A stretch of DNA of 10,891 nt from an uncultured Eubacteriales bacterium (lineage in GTDB: Bacteria > Bacillota_A > Clostridia > Christensenellales > Aristaeellaceae). Position numbers and translations under genes: made by a program. The stretch is taken from positions 1 through 10,891 of the forward strand of contig CACYNZ010000101.1 in NCBI GenBank assembly GCA_902775835.1. The letters are read 5' to 3'. Shown here piece by piece: positions 1 to 8,300 of this stretch (positions are counted from its first letter, which is position 1; the number at the start of each line of letters is the position of its first letter). A model generated the notes under the pieces. It saw only the letters and a list, made by a program, of their open reading frames with translations, made no database searches and was not told the origin of the DNA.

Positions 1-31
1 AAGATATCAGGAATTGAGAATAGTAGAAAGA

Positions 32-74
32 GCGAAAGCACCTCGATTTTCATGACCCCATCGGTGCCTTTCGC
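32..74 (+). promoter_or_regulatory. Strong 5' hairpin upstream of the lipoprotein gene
   Basis: GCGAAAG (32-38) pairs perfectly with CTTTCGC (68-74), and CACC (39-42) pairs with GGTG (63-66), leaving one bulged C at 67. This gives an 11-bp stem that ends 20 nt before the lipoprotein start. No T-run follows, so it is not a standard intrinsic terminator. It is more likely a leader-RNA structure, or the end of an upstream transcript. Its 3' arm overlaps a second possible hairpin, TTTCGCC (70-76) with GGCGGAAA (81-88), which would cover the weak Shine-Dalgarno sequence at 80-85. A regulatory role is inference. Confidence 0.5.
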
Positions 75-94
75 CAGAAAGGCGGAAAATAGAT

Positions 95-1351
95 ATGAAA
101 TATAACAGTTTAAAAAAAATCTTCGTACTGTCAGCGGCAATCGTTTCGGCTATGACACTTAACGCATGCGGGAATGCGTCTTTAACGACTCAGGAATATA
201 ACAGGAAATCATCTGCCGGGTCATATGATCATTCACATGACGCAGCTGCCGGATATAATAACACCACTGAATATAACCAAACGACCGTGAATAATGACAC
301 CTCTGAAGATAACCAAACGACCGTGTATAATGACATCACTGAATATAATGAAACGACCATGAATAATGACACCACTGAATATGATGAAGCGACCGTGAAT
401 AATGACACCACTGAATATGATGAAGCGACCGTAAACAATGACACCACTGAGTATGATGAAGCGATCGGTTATGACGGCGCAATGGAATACGATGACTCCC
501 CCGTATATTCAGACTCAGAAGGATACAACCGTTCTTCTGAATATGAAGATTTTGACGGCAATGAGGATACGGACGGACCCGTAGATCCTGCCGAATATAA
601 AGATATGGCTGGATATGATGCATACGAGGATTGCGCAGAATATAACCCGAATCAGGATCTGCTTTTCAATATCAGGGATATCAGCAGCCGTTCGGATCCG
701 GAGCATCCACAACAGGTGATTCAGTTCGATGTGACCAATAATGGCTCCAATGTATTATCTTTCCGGCCGACCGTGACGGGGTATAAACAGTACCGGGATG
801 ATTATGGAGATGTCTACACGGAACCGGAATCCGATTGTATTGAATACAGACAGACCTATGAAGACATGATGGCAGGCTGCGCCTTCGCCAATAAATTTAC
901 CAATGATGAACGTGTGGCTTTTCTCCAGCCCGGAGAAACGAGAACCTATCAGATCCGCTTCGGATTAAAGGAAGCAGGGCTTCCCTATACGGGCATTCTG
1001 ATTTCCGCATCGGATCCGGGATGGAAAACAACGGCGGAAGAAGCGGAAACGTCAGGAGATATGTATGTAGCGTATGGAAGCAATTGCTCCTCCGTTCTTC
1101 TGGATGATCATACAATTGCCTTTACCAACAACACGGGACGATATCTGGAAACTGCCAGAATATTCTATTCATATCCGGACGGACCAGATGAGACCGATTT
1201 CCATTTTATAGAAATCCATAATATTGCTCCCGGAGAAACCATAACTGCTACGAGTGAAGGGGACTATGAATTCTATGGATATAACAGAAGTCTGATGAAT
1301 ATTGAAGCTTATGCCGTGGATACGGAAAAAGAAAGCATGGTGACCGGATAA
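95..1351 (+). CDS. Repeat-containing surface lipoprotein of unknown function
   Basis: A secreted lipoprotein of 418 aa. The N-terminus has a charged start (K2, K7, K8), a hydrophobic stretch and a lipobox LNAC with the modified cysteine at C25 followed by Gly, so signal peptidase II processing and membrane anchoring are expected. Residues 54-137 form seven tandem 12-residue repeats of the type NNDTTEYDEATV. Together with the acidic, Tyr-rich stretch up to about 185, they look like a flexible cell-wall-spanning stalk. Residues about 188-410 look like two beta-sandwich modules. Each has a 'FDVTNN' or 'IAFTNN' strand and later a 'PGET' turn (near 282-286 and 383-387), as in extracellular Ig-like folds. 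The start codon has only a weak upstream AGGCGG at 80-85, but the signal peptide supports it. The next gene starts 52 bp downstream and is probably co-transcribed. I do not recognise the family; adhesion, ligand binding or sensing are all possible. Confidence 0.85.
   Translation: MKYNSLKKIFVLSAAIVSAMTLNACGNASLTTQEYNRKSSAGSYDHSHDAAAGYNNTTEYNQTTVNNDTSEDNQTTVYNDITEYNETTMNNDTTEYDEATVNNDTTEYDEATVNNDTTEYDEAIGYDGAMEYDDSPVYSDSEGYNRSSEYEDFDGNEDTDGPVDPAEYKDMAGYDAYEDCAEYNPNQDLLFNIRDISSRSDPEHPQQVIQFDVTNNGSNVLSFRPTVTGYKQYRDDYGDVYTEPESDCIEYRQTYEDMMAGCAFANKFTNDERVAFLQPGETRTYQIRFGLKEAGLPYTGILISASDPGWKTTAEEAETSGDMYVAYGSNCSSVLLDDHTIAFTNNTGRYLETARIFYSYPDGPDETDFHFIEIHNIAPGETITATSEGDYEFYGYNRSLMNIEAYAVDTEKESMVTG
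254..505 (+). repeat. 36-bp tandem coding repeat, seven units
   Basis: Seven in-frame 36-bp units encode 12-residue repeats (residues 54-65, 66-77, 78-89, 90-101, 102-113, 114-125, 126-137). Units four to six (362-469) are almost identical at the DNA level, and the outer units are diverged. This points to recent expansion by slippage or recombination in the middle of the array. The reading frame is kept throughout, so length can vary without breaking the protein. Confidence 0.85.
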
Positions 1352-1403
1352 GGAACCAGAAGCGGGCAGCTGAGCCTTGGTGTCACGGGAAGGAAGTGTC
1401 CAT

Positions 1404-1955
1404 ATGCTTGTGACAGCCATCAGACATTTTACAAGGAAAGCATTTCTTCTGGGAACGGAACATCCGGTTCTGTCGGAACTGAAAGCAAGCGGAATTCTAT
1501 CGGAATGTGGAAACGGCAGGTACCGGATCCGTACACGGGAAGCGCCGAATTCAGGAGAAACAGCAGAAAAGGGTGATTTCCTTCTGTTTGACCAGAAAGG
1601 CAGCCCTTATCCGGTGAAACGGGAATATTTCAGAAACCATTACCGGCCTGTACGGGAAGGACCTCCGGATCTGTATAAAACGATTCCCGAAACGATCCGG
1701 GCATGGACCGACAGGGAACCTGTCACAGAAGAAATCCGCTGGCTTCTGGATCACGGAAAACTGGAAATTCAGAAAGACCTTTTTTCCTGTCGGTATACTG
1801 CCTGCTTGTGGGGAACAATAGAAACCGCTCCGGAAAATGCAGTGATCCTGCTCTATTCCATAGATCGAAAACATGACGGAACCATCCGGGACATCGATTT
1901 TAATTTCATCGATGCCCCGGAATTCAGGGCTAAATATCAGATCGATGAACCATGA
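1404..1955 (+). CDS. Uncharacterised protein with a PGDYG-like motif
   Basis: A soluble protein of 183 aa if started at ATG 1404, which has GGAAGG at 1388-1393 about 10 nt upstream. In-frame TTG (1377) and GTG (1380) starts are possible but lack a good ribosome site. There is no signal peptide or membrane helix. The middle reads KGDFLLFDQKGSPYPV and continues KREYFRNHYRPV. This resembles PGDYG-type small proteins, which carry a GD-Y/F-x-x-x-x-x-G-x-x-YP-V/C-x-x-x-x-F-x-x-x-Y pattern. The C-terminal part (about 95-183) has Trp, Glu and Asp-rich segments of unknown type. It lies 52 bp after the lipoprotein gene on the same strand. Its last 19 bp overlap the end of the opposing RyR-domain gene. 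The function is unknown, and the PGDYG resemblance is by eye only. Confidence 0.65.
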   Translation: MLVTAIRHFTRKAFLLGTEHPVLSELKASGILSECGNGRYRIRTREAPNSGETAEKGDFLLFDQKGSPYPVKREYFRNHYRPVREGPPDLYKTIPETIRAWTDREPVTEEIRWLLDHGKLEIQKDLFSCRYTACLWGTIETAPENAVILLYSIDRKHDGTIRDIDFNFIDAPEFRAKYQIDEP

Positions 1956-4900
1956 GTGTCAGAAGTTCTGGAAAACCATGCCAGATTCAGAATGGAAGCA
2001 GTCTGCCGGATCACATCCGCATCCAAAGACTGGAAGAAGCGGAAGCCATCTTCCGTTTTCTGATAGGCCGCGAATCGATGATCAGGCCGGAAGGATTCCC
2101 CGTTCTGATCCTGCGAATAGGCATTCACACGGTACTCATAATCCAGCCGGCGCTGAAGCTCTGTCAGATCATCCCATGAACAGATGCAGGGATGAATTTT
2201 TGCAATCTGCAGTACATGACCGGGTGCACCGTTCCGGATATACTGAACTGCCTGCTCAAAATCCATCGCTCCGTTCCGGTCGACCGTTCCTGACCAGCCC
2301 CGGCTGATCATATAACGGCGCCAGCGCAGATGCTCAAATTTTTCCAGCTCCTCCAGTACGAACGAATTTTCTTCTCCCGGTTTTTCCGGGTCAGGATACA
2401 GACAATGCAGAAACTGCTGCCCCAGGTTCCGGCGCTGATCGGAATTCCACCAGGCATCGGCATCCTGAATAAACCAGGCATCCGGAAAGATATTTTCCAC
2501 AAACAGACGATAGGGAAGGCTGGCTGCTCCGGAGAGAGAACTGTCCCGCAGATAGAGCCTGTTAAAATAGTGCGCCAGAGCGGCATAGATCTGTGCAGTA
2601 TCGGAAACTGATGCATGGCTGTAGGCCAGATGAATGCATTCGGCTGCCTGTTCCGCCGCTGTTCTGCCCAGACTGTCCCAGCTGTACCGTTCTGACAAAG
2701 AACCGAACATCACAAATCCGTAATTGTTAAACCATTGATTCGAGTGATGCTCTCCCTTTGGAACAAGCAGTTTTTCTGCCAGCCCGGAAAAAGAAGGATC
2801 CTGGCAGTGCACGGCGATCACAGGGCGTACGGAAGAAAGATTCTGAAGCCGCCGTGTCCGGACACGCATGCGGATCCCCTCCTCCCGGATCTGAGAAGCC
2901 AATGCAAGATTTTCCAGATCATTTCCGGTATCAACGATGTAGTAGAGCAGATCTCCGGAGATCTCCATCCTGTCGATGGCATCCCGTAAGGAAGAAGATT
3001 GGAAGTCATAGGTCTGATATTCCAGGGATACCGGTGACACGGCATCATCTGAAAAAACGATGAGATCGTTCTCTTCCTTCCGGAATCGCCTCACTTCCGA
3101 TGAAGAGTGGAAAGAAGGCCATGCGGAATCATCCGAGAATGTTTTTCTGTCCGGGATGACATAGTCTTCCATGCCTGGACTGGCAGCTGCCATTTTGCGG
3201 CGGATATCGGTGGCATACGGAGACAGGAGGGTGATTCTGGTCCGGAGATTTTCTTTCTGCACAGGAAGAGAAAAGATCTCCTGCAAAAGACGGATGGCCA
3301 TGGTGTTGTCCGGATTTGAGCTCAGAATCACAGGATGCAGGATCCAGTCTCGTACGCTCTCCCGTATATTCCTCCCGGTGGCGCGATAGAAATAAGGGTG
3401 CCGGGTCAGCAGCATGCGCGCAGAATCCAGAACATCATCAATCAGAAAGACACAGACAGGGACCGGATCCCATGGTCTTGCCTTTTTTAACAAATTCAGC
3501 GCCGTATCGATCAGCGGCTCCGATTTTTCTCTGCAGCACCGGATAAAAAGCTCCGCCCGTGGGATGAATGGAGTTTCTGATAACATGGCAGAGGTTCCGG
3601 AGGCATGCTGATATGCATGCAGAATCAGCAGAGCATCCCGGAGATTCTTATCTTCTTTCTCACTCAGCAAGACGTAACGGATCTGACGATCATCCTGCAG
3701 GAAAGACAGGGCATCGGATATATCCGTGCAGCAGGTCAGTGTCCAGGAGACAGGCATGGTCTGCTCCAGAATATGCGCCGGTTCATTTTCCTCATTTATG
3801 ATACAGAGACCGGGAGTTCCCCCCGCGGCCCGTACGGGCATCTTTAGAATATCCGGACCGGAAATATTGCGCCTTGCTTTTTCACATCCGAAAAAATAAG
3901 CTTCCCGAAAGATATCATCTACAGAAAGAAAGGATTCCGGGATCGGACAAGCTCCGGTATCCGATTCACAGCAGCAGGCCAGAAGATACAGAGCGTCTCC
4001 TCTTGTGGAATTCTGTGCAAAGTAGCAGCGTTCCAGAACATCTGTCACCAGAGCATAAGCCTCTGCATAGCGGCAGTCATGAATGAATTCTTCTGCTTTT
4101 AAGACGGCTTCTTCCGCTTCCAGATCTTCATTTCTTTTTTTAGTGGTCAGAAAGTCCCCGGTAATTTCCGTAAAAAGCTCCTCAGATGCAGAAAAAGTTA
4201 CGTCTGCAGTTTCCACATCCGGAGACACTGTACGGGAAGAAAAATCCAGTATGCTTGCGCAGGGATTTTTCAGGATATAGTGAACCGCTTCAGCCAGCCG
4301 GTCTGCCGGGAACAGAAGCCCGGCCAGATGGTCTGTCATCATCCTGTATTTTACAGCTTCCTCTCTGTGGTTCCACAGATAGTAAGTGGAAGCAACAAGG
4401 GAAAGAACAGCCAGGACGACTGCAAGAGAAAAACCTGAAGGAATCTGTATTTCTCCGGATTCGGTCCGGCACCCGAGTGCTGTCGGGAGATCGAAAGCGG
4501 AAAAGGAAAAGTCGGTCCTGTAGTCCCAGAGATGAGCGCCGGTATTTCGCTTTTTGTCACAGGAAATGTCCGGTCCGGATGTGGGTGCATCACTGCTGAG
4601 CAGGATCCTGAGATGCCGGGAGAAAGTTTCCCGCTGCGTGTCATCCTGATTCTGCAGAAGGAGATCCCAAGCCTGTGCGAGTTTTTCTGTGAAAGGATAT
4701 TTTTCCGGAGAGTAGGGTTTGCCGGTGACCGGATCCGAAGTGCTGCGCAGAAGCAGTCCCGCTATCTGCAGGCAGCTTTTTCGTCCGGACGCACTGCCTC
4801 CGAAAAAACGTGTTCTTGTTGCGCCCCTGGAGATCCGTGCAAGCGTGTCTCTTCCGACATCCGTAAGATTTTCATCGGAAAACGCTTCTTTGATGAGGCG

Positions 4901-4960
4901 AACACCGTCATCCTGACTGCAGCCTGGCGGGATCAGATTATTCCAGCAGATTGTTCTCAT
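1937..4960 (-). CDS. Membrane-anchored Rossmann/RyR-domain protein
   Basis: A 1007-aa protein, second in the TIR operon, starting 27 bp after the TIR gene stop with AGGGGAG (4965-4971) just upstream. Residues 1-176 are an unrecognised domain without a signal peptide. One transmembrane helix lies at about 177-196. Residues about 285-362 look like TPR or Sel1-type helices. Segments near 384-475, 574-602 and 671-722 have Rossmann-like strand-helix character; 'YYIVDTGNDLENLALASQIR' resembles TrkA-N/RCK-like nucleotide-binding folds. The C-terminus carries the bacterial RyR-type signature: FEHLRW (875-880), RGW (887-889) and KIHP (921-924) followed by a W-D-D-L segment. Net charge beside the helix is slightly more positive on its C-terminal side, favouring a cytosolic RyR end. 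In the RyR family such domains are thought to bind small ligands. I infer a receiver or effector for a signal made by the TIR partner. The N-terminal domain and exact ligand remain unknown. Confidence 0.8.
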   Translation of the reverse strand: MRTICWNNLIPPGCSQDDGVRLIKEAFSDENLTDVGRDTLARISRGATRTRFFGGSASGRKSCLQIAGLLLRSTSDPVTGKPYSPEKYPFTEKLAQAWDLLLQNQDDTQRETFSRHLRILLSSDAPTSGPDISCDKKRNTGAHLWDYRTDFSFSAFDLPTALGCRTESGEIQIPSGFSLAVVLAVLSLVASTYYLWNHREEAVKYRMMTDHLAGLLFPADRLAEAVHYILKNPCASILDFSSRTVSPDVETADVTFSASEELFTEITGDFLTTKKRNEDLEAEEAVLKAEEFIHDCRYAEAYALVTDVLERCYFAQNSTRGDALYLLACCCESDTGACPIPESFLSVDDIFREAYFFGCEKARRNISGPDILKMPVRAAGGTPGLCIINEENEPAHILEQTMPVSWTLTCCTDISDALSFLQDDRQIRYVLLSEKEDKNLRDALLILHAYQHASGTSAMLSETPFIPRAELFIRCCREKSEPLIDTALNLLKKARPWDPVPVCVFLIDDVLDSARMLLTRHPYFYRATGRNIRESVRDWILHPVILSSNPDNTMAIRLLQEIFSLPVQKENLRTRITLLSPYATDIRRKMAAASPGMEDYVIPDRKTFSDDSAWPSFHSSSEVRRFRKEENDLIVFSDDAVSPVSLEYQTYDFQSSSLRDAIDRMEISGDLLYYIVDTGNDLENLALASQIREEGIRMRVRTRRLQNLSSVRPVIAVHCQDPSFSGLAEKLLVPKGEHHSNQWFNNYGFVMFGSLSERYSWDSLGRTAAEQAAECIHLAYSHASVSDTAQIYAALAHYFNRLYLRDSSLSGAASLPYRLFVENIFPDAWFIQDADAWWNSDQRRNLGQQFLHCLYPDPEKPGEENSFVLEELEKFEHLRWRRYMISRGWSGTVDRNGAMDFEQAVQYIRNGAPGHVLQIAKIHPCICSWDDLTELQRRLDYEYRVNAYSQDQNGESFRPDHRFAAYQKTEDGFRFFQSLDADVIRQTASILNLAWFSRTSDTHGSSI

Positions 4961-4964
4961 AAGA

Positions 4965-4971
4965 CTCCCCT
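4965..4971 (-). promoter_or_regulatory. Ribosome binding site of the RyR-domain gene
   Basis: AGGGGAG on the minus strand lies 4 nt before the ATG at 4960, inside the 27-bp gap after the TIR gene. It fixes the start. The short gap, with no room for a promoter or terminator, supports a two-gene operon. Confidence 0.6.
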
Positions 4972-4987
4972 CTTTCTGTATGTCCCA

Positions 4988-7900
4988 CTAACCTGATATG
5001 TCATGGCCATCCGCCGGGCTCCGATCGGCAAATTCTCCGGCCTTCCGCATCAGTTCTTCTTTTGAATAGATCGGATACTGGTACAGCGCATACGTTCTTC
5101 CCTTATAGCCTTTACATAACAATCTGGCAGGATTTTCCTGAAAGTCCAAAACTTCATTGACCTCTGTTGAAATTCCCAGCGTATCTGTATCAAGCACCAG
5201 GAAAAGACCGGATCCTTCTCCTGCCTTACGCAGGAACAGATAGATCTGGTGGTTCGCCGCATTTTGTGCGGTCTTCATAAGGTAAGTCCCGTTGCCGCCG
5301 GAAGGAATCAGGGCAGCCGGAAAATCATATTCATCCGTAGCTGCAATGATCTTGGAAGAAAGATCAAAAACTGTAAGAGAATCCTTCGTAAAAAGCAGAA
5401 GATACCGATCGTCATTGGTGTAGGAAGCGGCAAAAACAGCGGATGACATATGCGGATATTTCATGCTGCCTATTGCTTTGCCCGTCATGATGGAATACCG
5501 GATCACACAATAATCATCTGTCACAACAGAAAATTCGTCAGCGGATTCTGCGACGGCCAGTCCCCTGGAACGGCTGATGTCTTCTTCAGCATGTATGGTA
5601 CGGCTTTCCGACGTCCGATAGTCCCACGCCAGAAAAGAGGAAATCCTGGTACTTTCATCATCCGGGTACAGTCCGGTGATCAGCCATCCGTTCTGTCCCG
5701 CTGCACACATTCCTCTCCTCTGAGATCCGGAGGGAAACGGGTAACCTTTCAGACCTTCCGTAGTTGAAACCGGCTGTCCGTTTTCATACAGGGCAATGGA
5801 AAAAGAGCCTGTTTCCTCTGTATGAACCGTAAAGTGCCGGAAGATTCCGTCTTGTCCTGCAAGACAGGCTGAGTAGGAACAGAAAGGTGATCCTTCCGAT
5901 GACAGTTCTCCAGACCGCACATTGTCATAGAATTTGAATGAAGAAGAACCGGTGTTCAGGAAGGAACCGCTTTTATCCGGAAGAAACCAGAGAAAATTCG
6001 GAACAAACGTTTTGTCTGCCACAGAGAAGGTATCTTTTTTCTGAAAAGTCTCTCCGTCCAGAAAAAAAATGTTCCCACCCGAATCCGCTGCTGCAACCGT
6101 ATTCGTCCCGGAAATCCAGGAGGCTGCGGAAATATCTTTATCGGATGTCAGCACCGTCTGTCCTTCCGGATCATGGAAAGGAACGATCCGGTAAACGGAT
6201 CTGTGATCGTTTTCCCGGATATAAAAAAGCTGATATCCATCCTTAAACGCGGAGACATACGGCCATGGAAAACGGTCCGGAGAGCAGGCTTTATATGCCG
6301 GCGTCTTGTCAACCGTCATCATGGAGTATTCCAGTCCCCCGAGGGGAAATTCGGAAGAATCAATGCCTGAATTTTCTGTAACAGCCAGACCGTATATACG
6401 GTTCTCCTCAGTATAGAGAAAGAGAGCGTTTTCCGATGCGGATACCGCCAGAATGTTCCCGTTGCGGTATACGTCAGAAGGAACGAGTTCGTCTGTAAGC
6501 AGCGAGGTCGTATTCCCTGTGATAACCGCATAGGCATCCATGGTAAAATGATCATTCCGAATCGCAAGAGGAACGATGCGGACCAGTATGTCTTCATTGG
6601 CAGATAAGCCGGATCCGGCAATCAGTTTCTGTTCAGCTTCCGTCTCTCCGCTTCTGTCAAGCATGGTCAGGACCCCGCCTCCATGCAGATCCTGATGAAG
6701 AACCAGAACCGATGTCCCGCTGTCGGAAAACGTCATATGGTAAATGGCATCGTCACCGGGTAACTCAGCTTTTTTCATACGGGTGCAAATCCCGTTTTCA
6801 TTTCCGCGAAGAAAATACCAGACCGGTTCATCCGCGCCGACAGAGTCATTCCTGAAGGCCAGGATGAAATTTTTGTGCGCCTTATCCCATACCATACAGC
6901 AGCTGGAATCATTTCGATTGTATCTCAACGGTCCGTCATCGGCTGGTATTCCCGTAGATATCGTGTGAAGGATTTCTCCGGTTTTCGAATTGCGCAGGTA
7001 GAGCGTCAGCGTGGAAGCGGAATCGTCTGCCGCGGCAAAAAGAAAGGTGTCGGAGACTGCGGAATCACATCCTTCATCACTGTACTGCCAGCTCAGCGGA
7101 TGAAAACAATCCGTCGCCCAGACGGTTTTACCTGTCTTTATCTGAATGCCTGCAGTCCATTCCGCAGCACCGGAGCAGGTCAGGATAACCACGGAGTCAT
7201 CACTGGTCCGGTATAACTGATAATAAGAAGAATCCGGATCTGTTTCTGAGGTATGCGAGATCAGATCATGGTTTTCCCAGACTGTTTCCCCGGAAGAAAG
7301 ATCGATGCAGCGAAGGTTGTTCTCTGCATCCAGCAGAATCAGAGACTTCCGGTCAGCGGTGGGGAGCATTTGCCGGATGTCGGCAGAAAGCGTACACAGT
7401 AACTGAGAACCGTACCCGTTGACATATGCGCCGGAAGCATTCACCAGGACCTGCTGTGCCCTTGCATTTTTCGGGCCGTTCGGATCGGAGGAAAGCGAGT
7501 TCAGGGCAAAGGCCATCGCCTCTGCATCATCGCCGCTATCCAGCTGAAATTCTGCGTTGTCTGCGGAAGCAAGTGCATTTTGCCGTCGTATGGAAGCATC
7601 TCTCTGAGAAATATTGATGGAATAGCGGACAGACAGCGCGGCGATGATTAGTAGAAAAGCGGCAGCGATTCCGAAAAAGACGGCATGCCGTCTGGCGCGG
7701 TATCTGCGTTCCCGCTGCCAGAGCGTATCGAAGCTGACAGAGGATAATGCAGCAAGGATCCGGACCGATTCCCTCTTAAAACCGGATGCTTTATAGTTCC
7801 CGTTTTCGTCCGTCAGATTCGCGGAGAGCGGATTGTTTTTCCGGATTACTGTGCCGTTCTCTCTTTTCACTTCCAGCAGGGGCTCCGGACAGACCTCTGC

Positions 7901-8239
7901 GGCATTGCCGGATACAAGAACAGTCAGAATATGATCGTAATCATGCGTGATAAGAAAGTACTCAATTTCTTCAAGGACCCATGCCGACTTCCGCGTCTCT
8001 TCTGAACAGATAACGATAAGAAATTCACTCTGATCCAGCGCTTCCTTCAGGCTGGTGTTCAGATCGCTGGAAAGAGAAAGCTCCGTCTCATCCCGAAAAA
8101 CAGAATAATGGTTTTTCGCAGCATCAGTTCCGGCAGTTCCCGGAAGTCGAAAATGCTCTATCACATTCTGAATTCTGGAAGCAATCTTTTTATCCTGTCG
8201 GCTGTGATGGTAGCTGATGAAAGCTTTATACCTGTACAT
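4988..8239 (-). CDS. TIR-domain membrane protein with beta-propeller ectodomain
   Basis: A 1083-aa protein using ATG 8239, which has AAGGAG 6 nt upstream. An open frame runs 32 codons further to 8335, but that stretch contains the likely promoter. Residues 1 to about 115 are a TIR domain: YKAFISYHH (4-12), FRDETELS (48-55) and LIVICSEE (74-81), then W87 with E91 four residues on. In SARM1-type NADase TIRs the catalytic Glu sits at W+4, so NAD+ cleavage is plausible. A basic stretch (R176-R184) precedes a transmembrane helix at about 186-208, favouring a cytosolic TIR and an external remainder. Residues about 219-250 are an Ala/Leu-rich helical linker of the kind that often precedes WD40 or nSTAND repeats. 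Residues about 270-1083 are beta-rich, with repeated 'D/T-G-E-T/I-x-W/H' blade turns, consistent with one or two WD40- or PQQ-like propellers. It is co-transcribed with the RyR-domain gene. I infer a sensor-enzyme; the trigger is unknown. Confidence 0.88.
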   Translation of the reverse strand: MYRYKAFISYHHSRQDKKIASRIQNVIEHFRLPGTAGTDAAKNHYSVFRDETELSLSSDLNTSLKEALDQSEFLIVICSEETRKSAWVLEEIEYFLITHDYDHILTVLVSGNAAEVCPEPLLEVKRENGTVIRKNNPLSANLTDENGNYKASGFKRESVRILAALSSVSFDTLWQRERRYRARRHAVFFGIAAAFLLIIAALSVRYSINISQRDASIRRQNALASADNAEFQLDSGDDAEAMAFALNSLSSDPNGPKNARAQQVLVNASGAYVNGYGSQLLCTLSADIRQMLPTADRKSLILLDAENNLRCIDLSSGETVWENHDLISHTSETDPDSSYYQLYRTSDDSVVILTCSGAAEWTAGIQIKTGKTVWATDCFHPLSWQYSDEGCDSAVSDTFLFAAADDSASTLTLYLRNSKTGEILHTISTGIPADDGPLRYNRNDSSCCMVWDKAHKNFILAFRNDSVGADEPVWYFLRGNENGICTRMKKAELPGDDAIYHMTFSDSGTSVLVLHQDLHGGGVLTMLDRSGETEAEQKLIAGSGLSANEDILVRIVPLAIRNDHFTMDAYAVITGNTTSLLTDELVPSDVYRNGNILAVSASENALFLYTEENRIYGLAVTENSGIDSSEFPLGGLEYSMMTVDKTPAYKACSPDRFPWPYVSAFKDGYQLFYIRENDHRSVYRIVPFHDPEGQTVLTSDKDISAASWISGTNTVAAADSGGNIFFLDGETFQKKDTFSVADKTFVPNFLWFLPDKSGSFLNTGSSSFKFYDNVRSGELSSEGSPFCSYSACLAGQDGIFRHFTVHTEETGSFSIALYENGQPVSTTEGLKGYPFPSGSQRRGMCAAGQNGWLITGLYPDDESTRISSFLAWDYRTSESRTIHAEEDISRSRGLAVAESADEFSVVTDDYCVIRYSIMTGKAIGSMKYPHMSSAVFAASYTNDDRYLLLFTKDSLTVFDLSSKIIAATDEYDFPAALIPSGGNGTYLMKTAQNAANHQIYLFLRKAGEGSGLFLVLDTDTLGISTEVNEVLDFQENPARLLCKGYKGRTYALYQYPIYSKEELMRKAGEFADRSPADGHDISG

Positions 8240-8245
8240 ATGAAA

Positions 8246-8251
8246 CTCCTT
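8246..8251 (-). promoter_or_regulatory. Ribosome binding site deciding the TIR gene start
   Basis: AAGGAG on the minus strand is 6 nt before the ATG at 8239. The upstream in-frame ATGs at 8335 and 8290 have no comparable site. The 8239 start also places the TIR signature directly at the N-terminus, as is usual for this family. Confidence 0.75.
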
Positions 8252-8291
8252 CACGGATGGCGTTTTCACAGGGTTAGCATCTTCTGCCATC

Positions 8292-8300
8292 AGTATAACA
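8292..8300 (-). promoter_or_regulatory. Putative extended -10 promoter of the TIR operon
   Basis: The minus strand reads TGTTATACT, an extended -10 (TG-n-TATACT), about 53 bp before the TIR start. No good -35 is visible at 17-18 bp, which is typical for extended -10 promoters. It would let the TIR operon be transcribed separately from the upstream ada gene. Assigned by eye only. Confidence 0.4.

Noticed and set aside
229..447. Minus-strand frame with a repetitive hydrophobic peptide
   Set aside because: It is the antisense of the tandem repeats of the lipoprotein, with no ribosome site or independent support.
254..505. Regular 36-bp repeat, resembling a CRISPR array
   Set aside because: The units are contiguous with no spacers, stay in frame inside a lipoprotein gene, and vary as codons do.
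2330..4996. Many open frames on the plus strand opposite the RyR-domain gene
   Set aside because: They are shadows of a well-supported 1007-codon gene and show no domain motifs or ribosome sites.
690..6620. Recurrent tccgg and ggatcc words throughout the window
   Set aside because: They fall in coding sequence on both strands and fit the local codon preference (GGA, TCC, CCG) with no fixed spacing or orientation.
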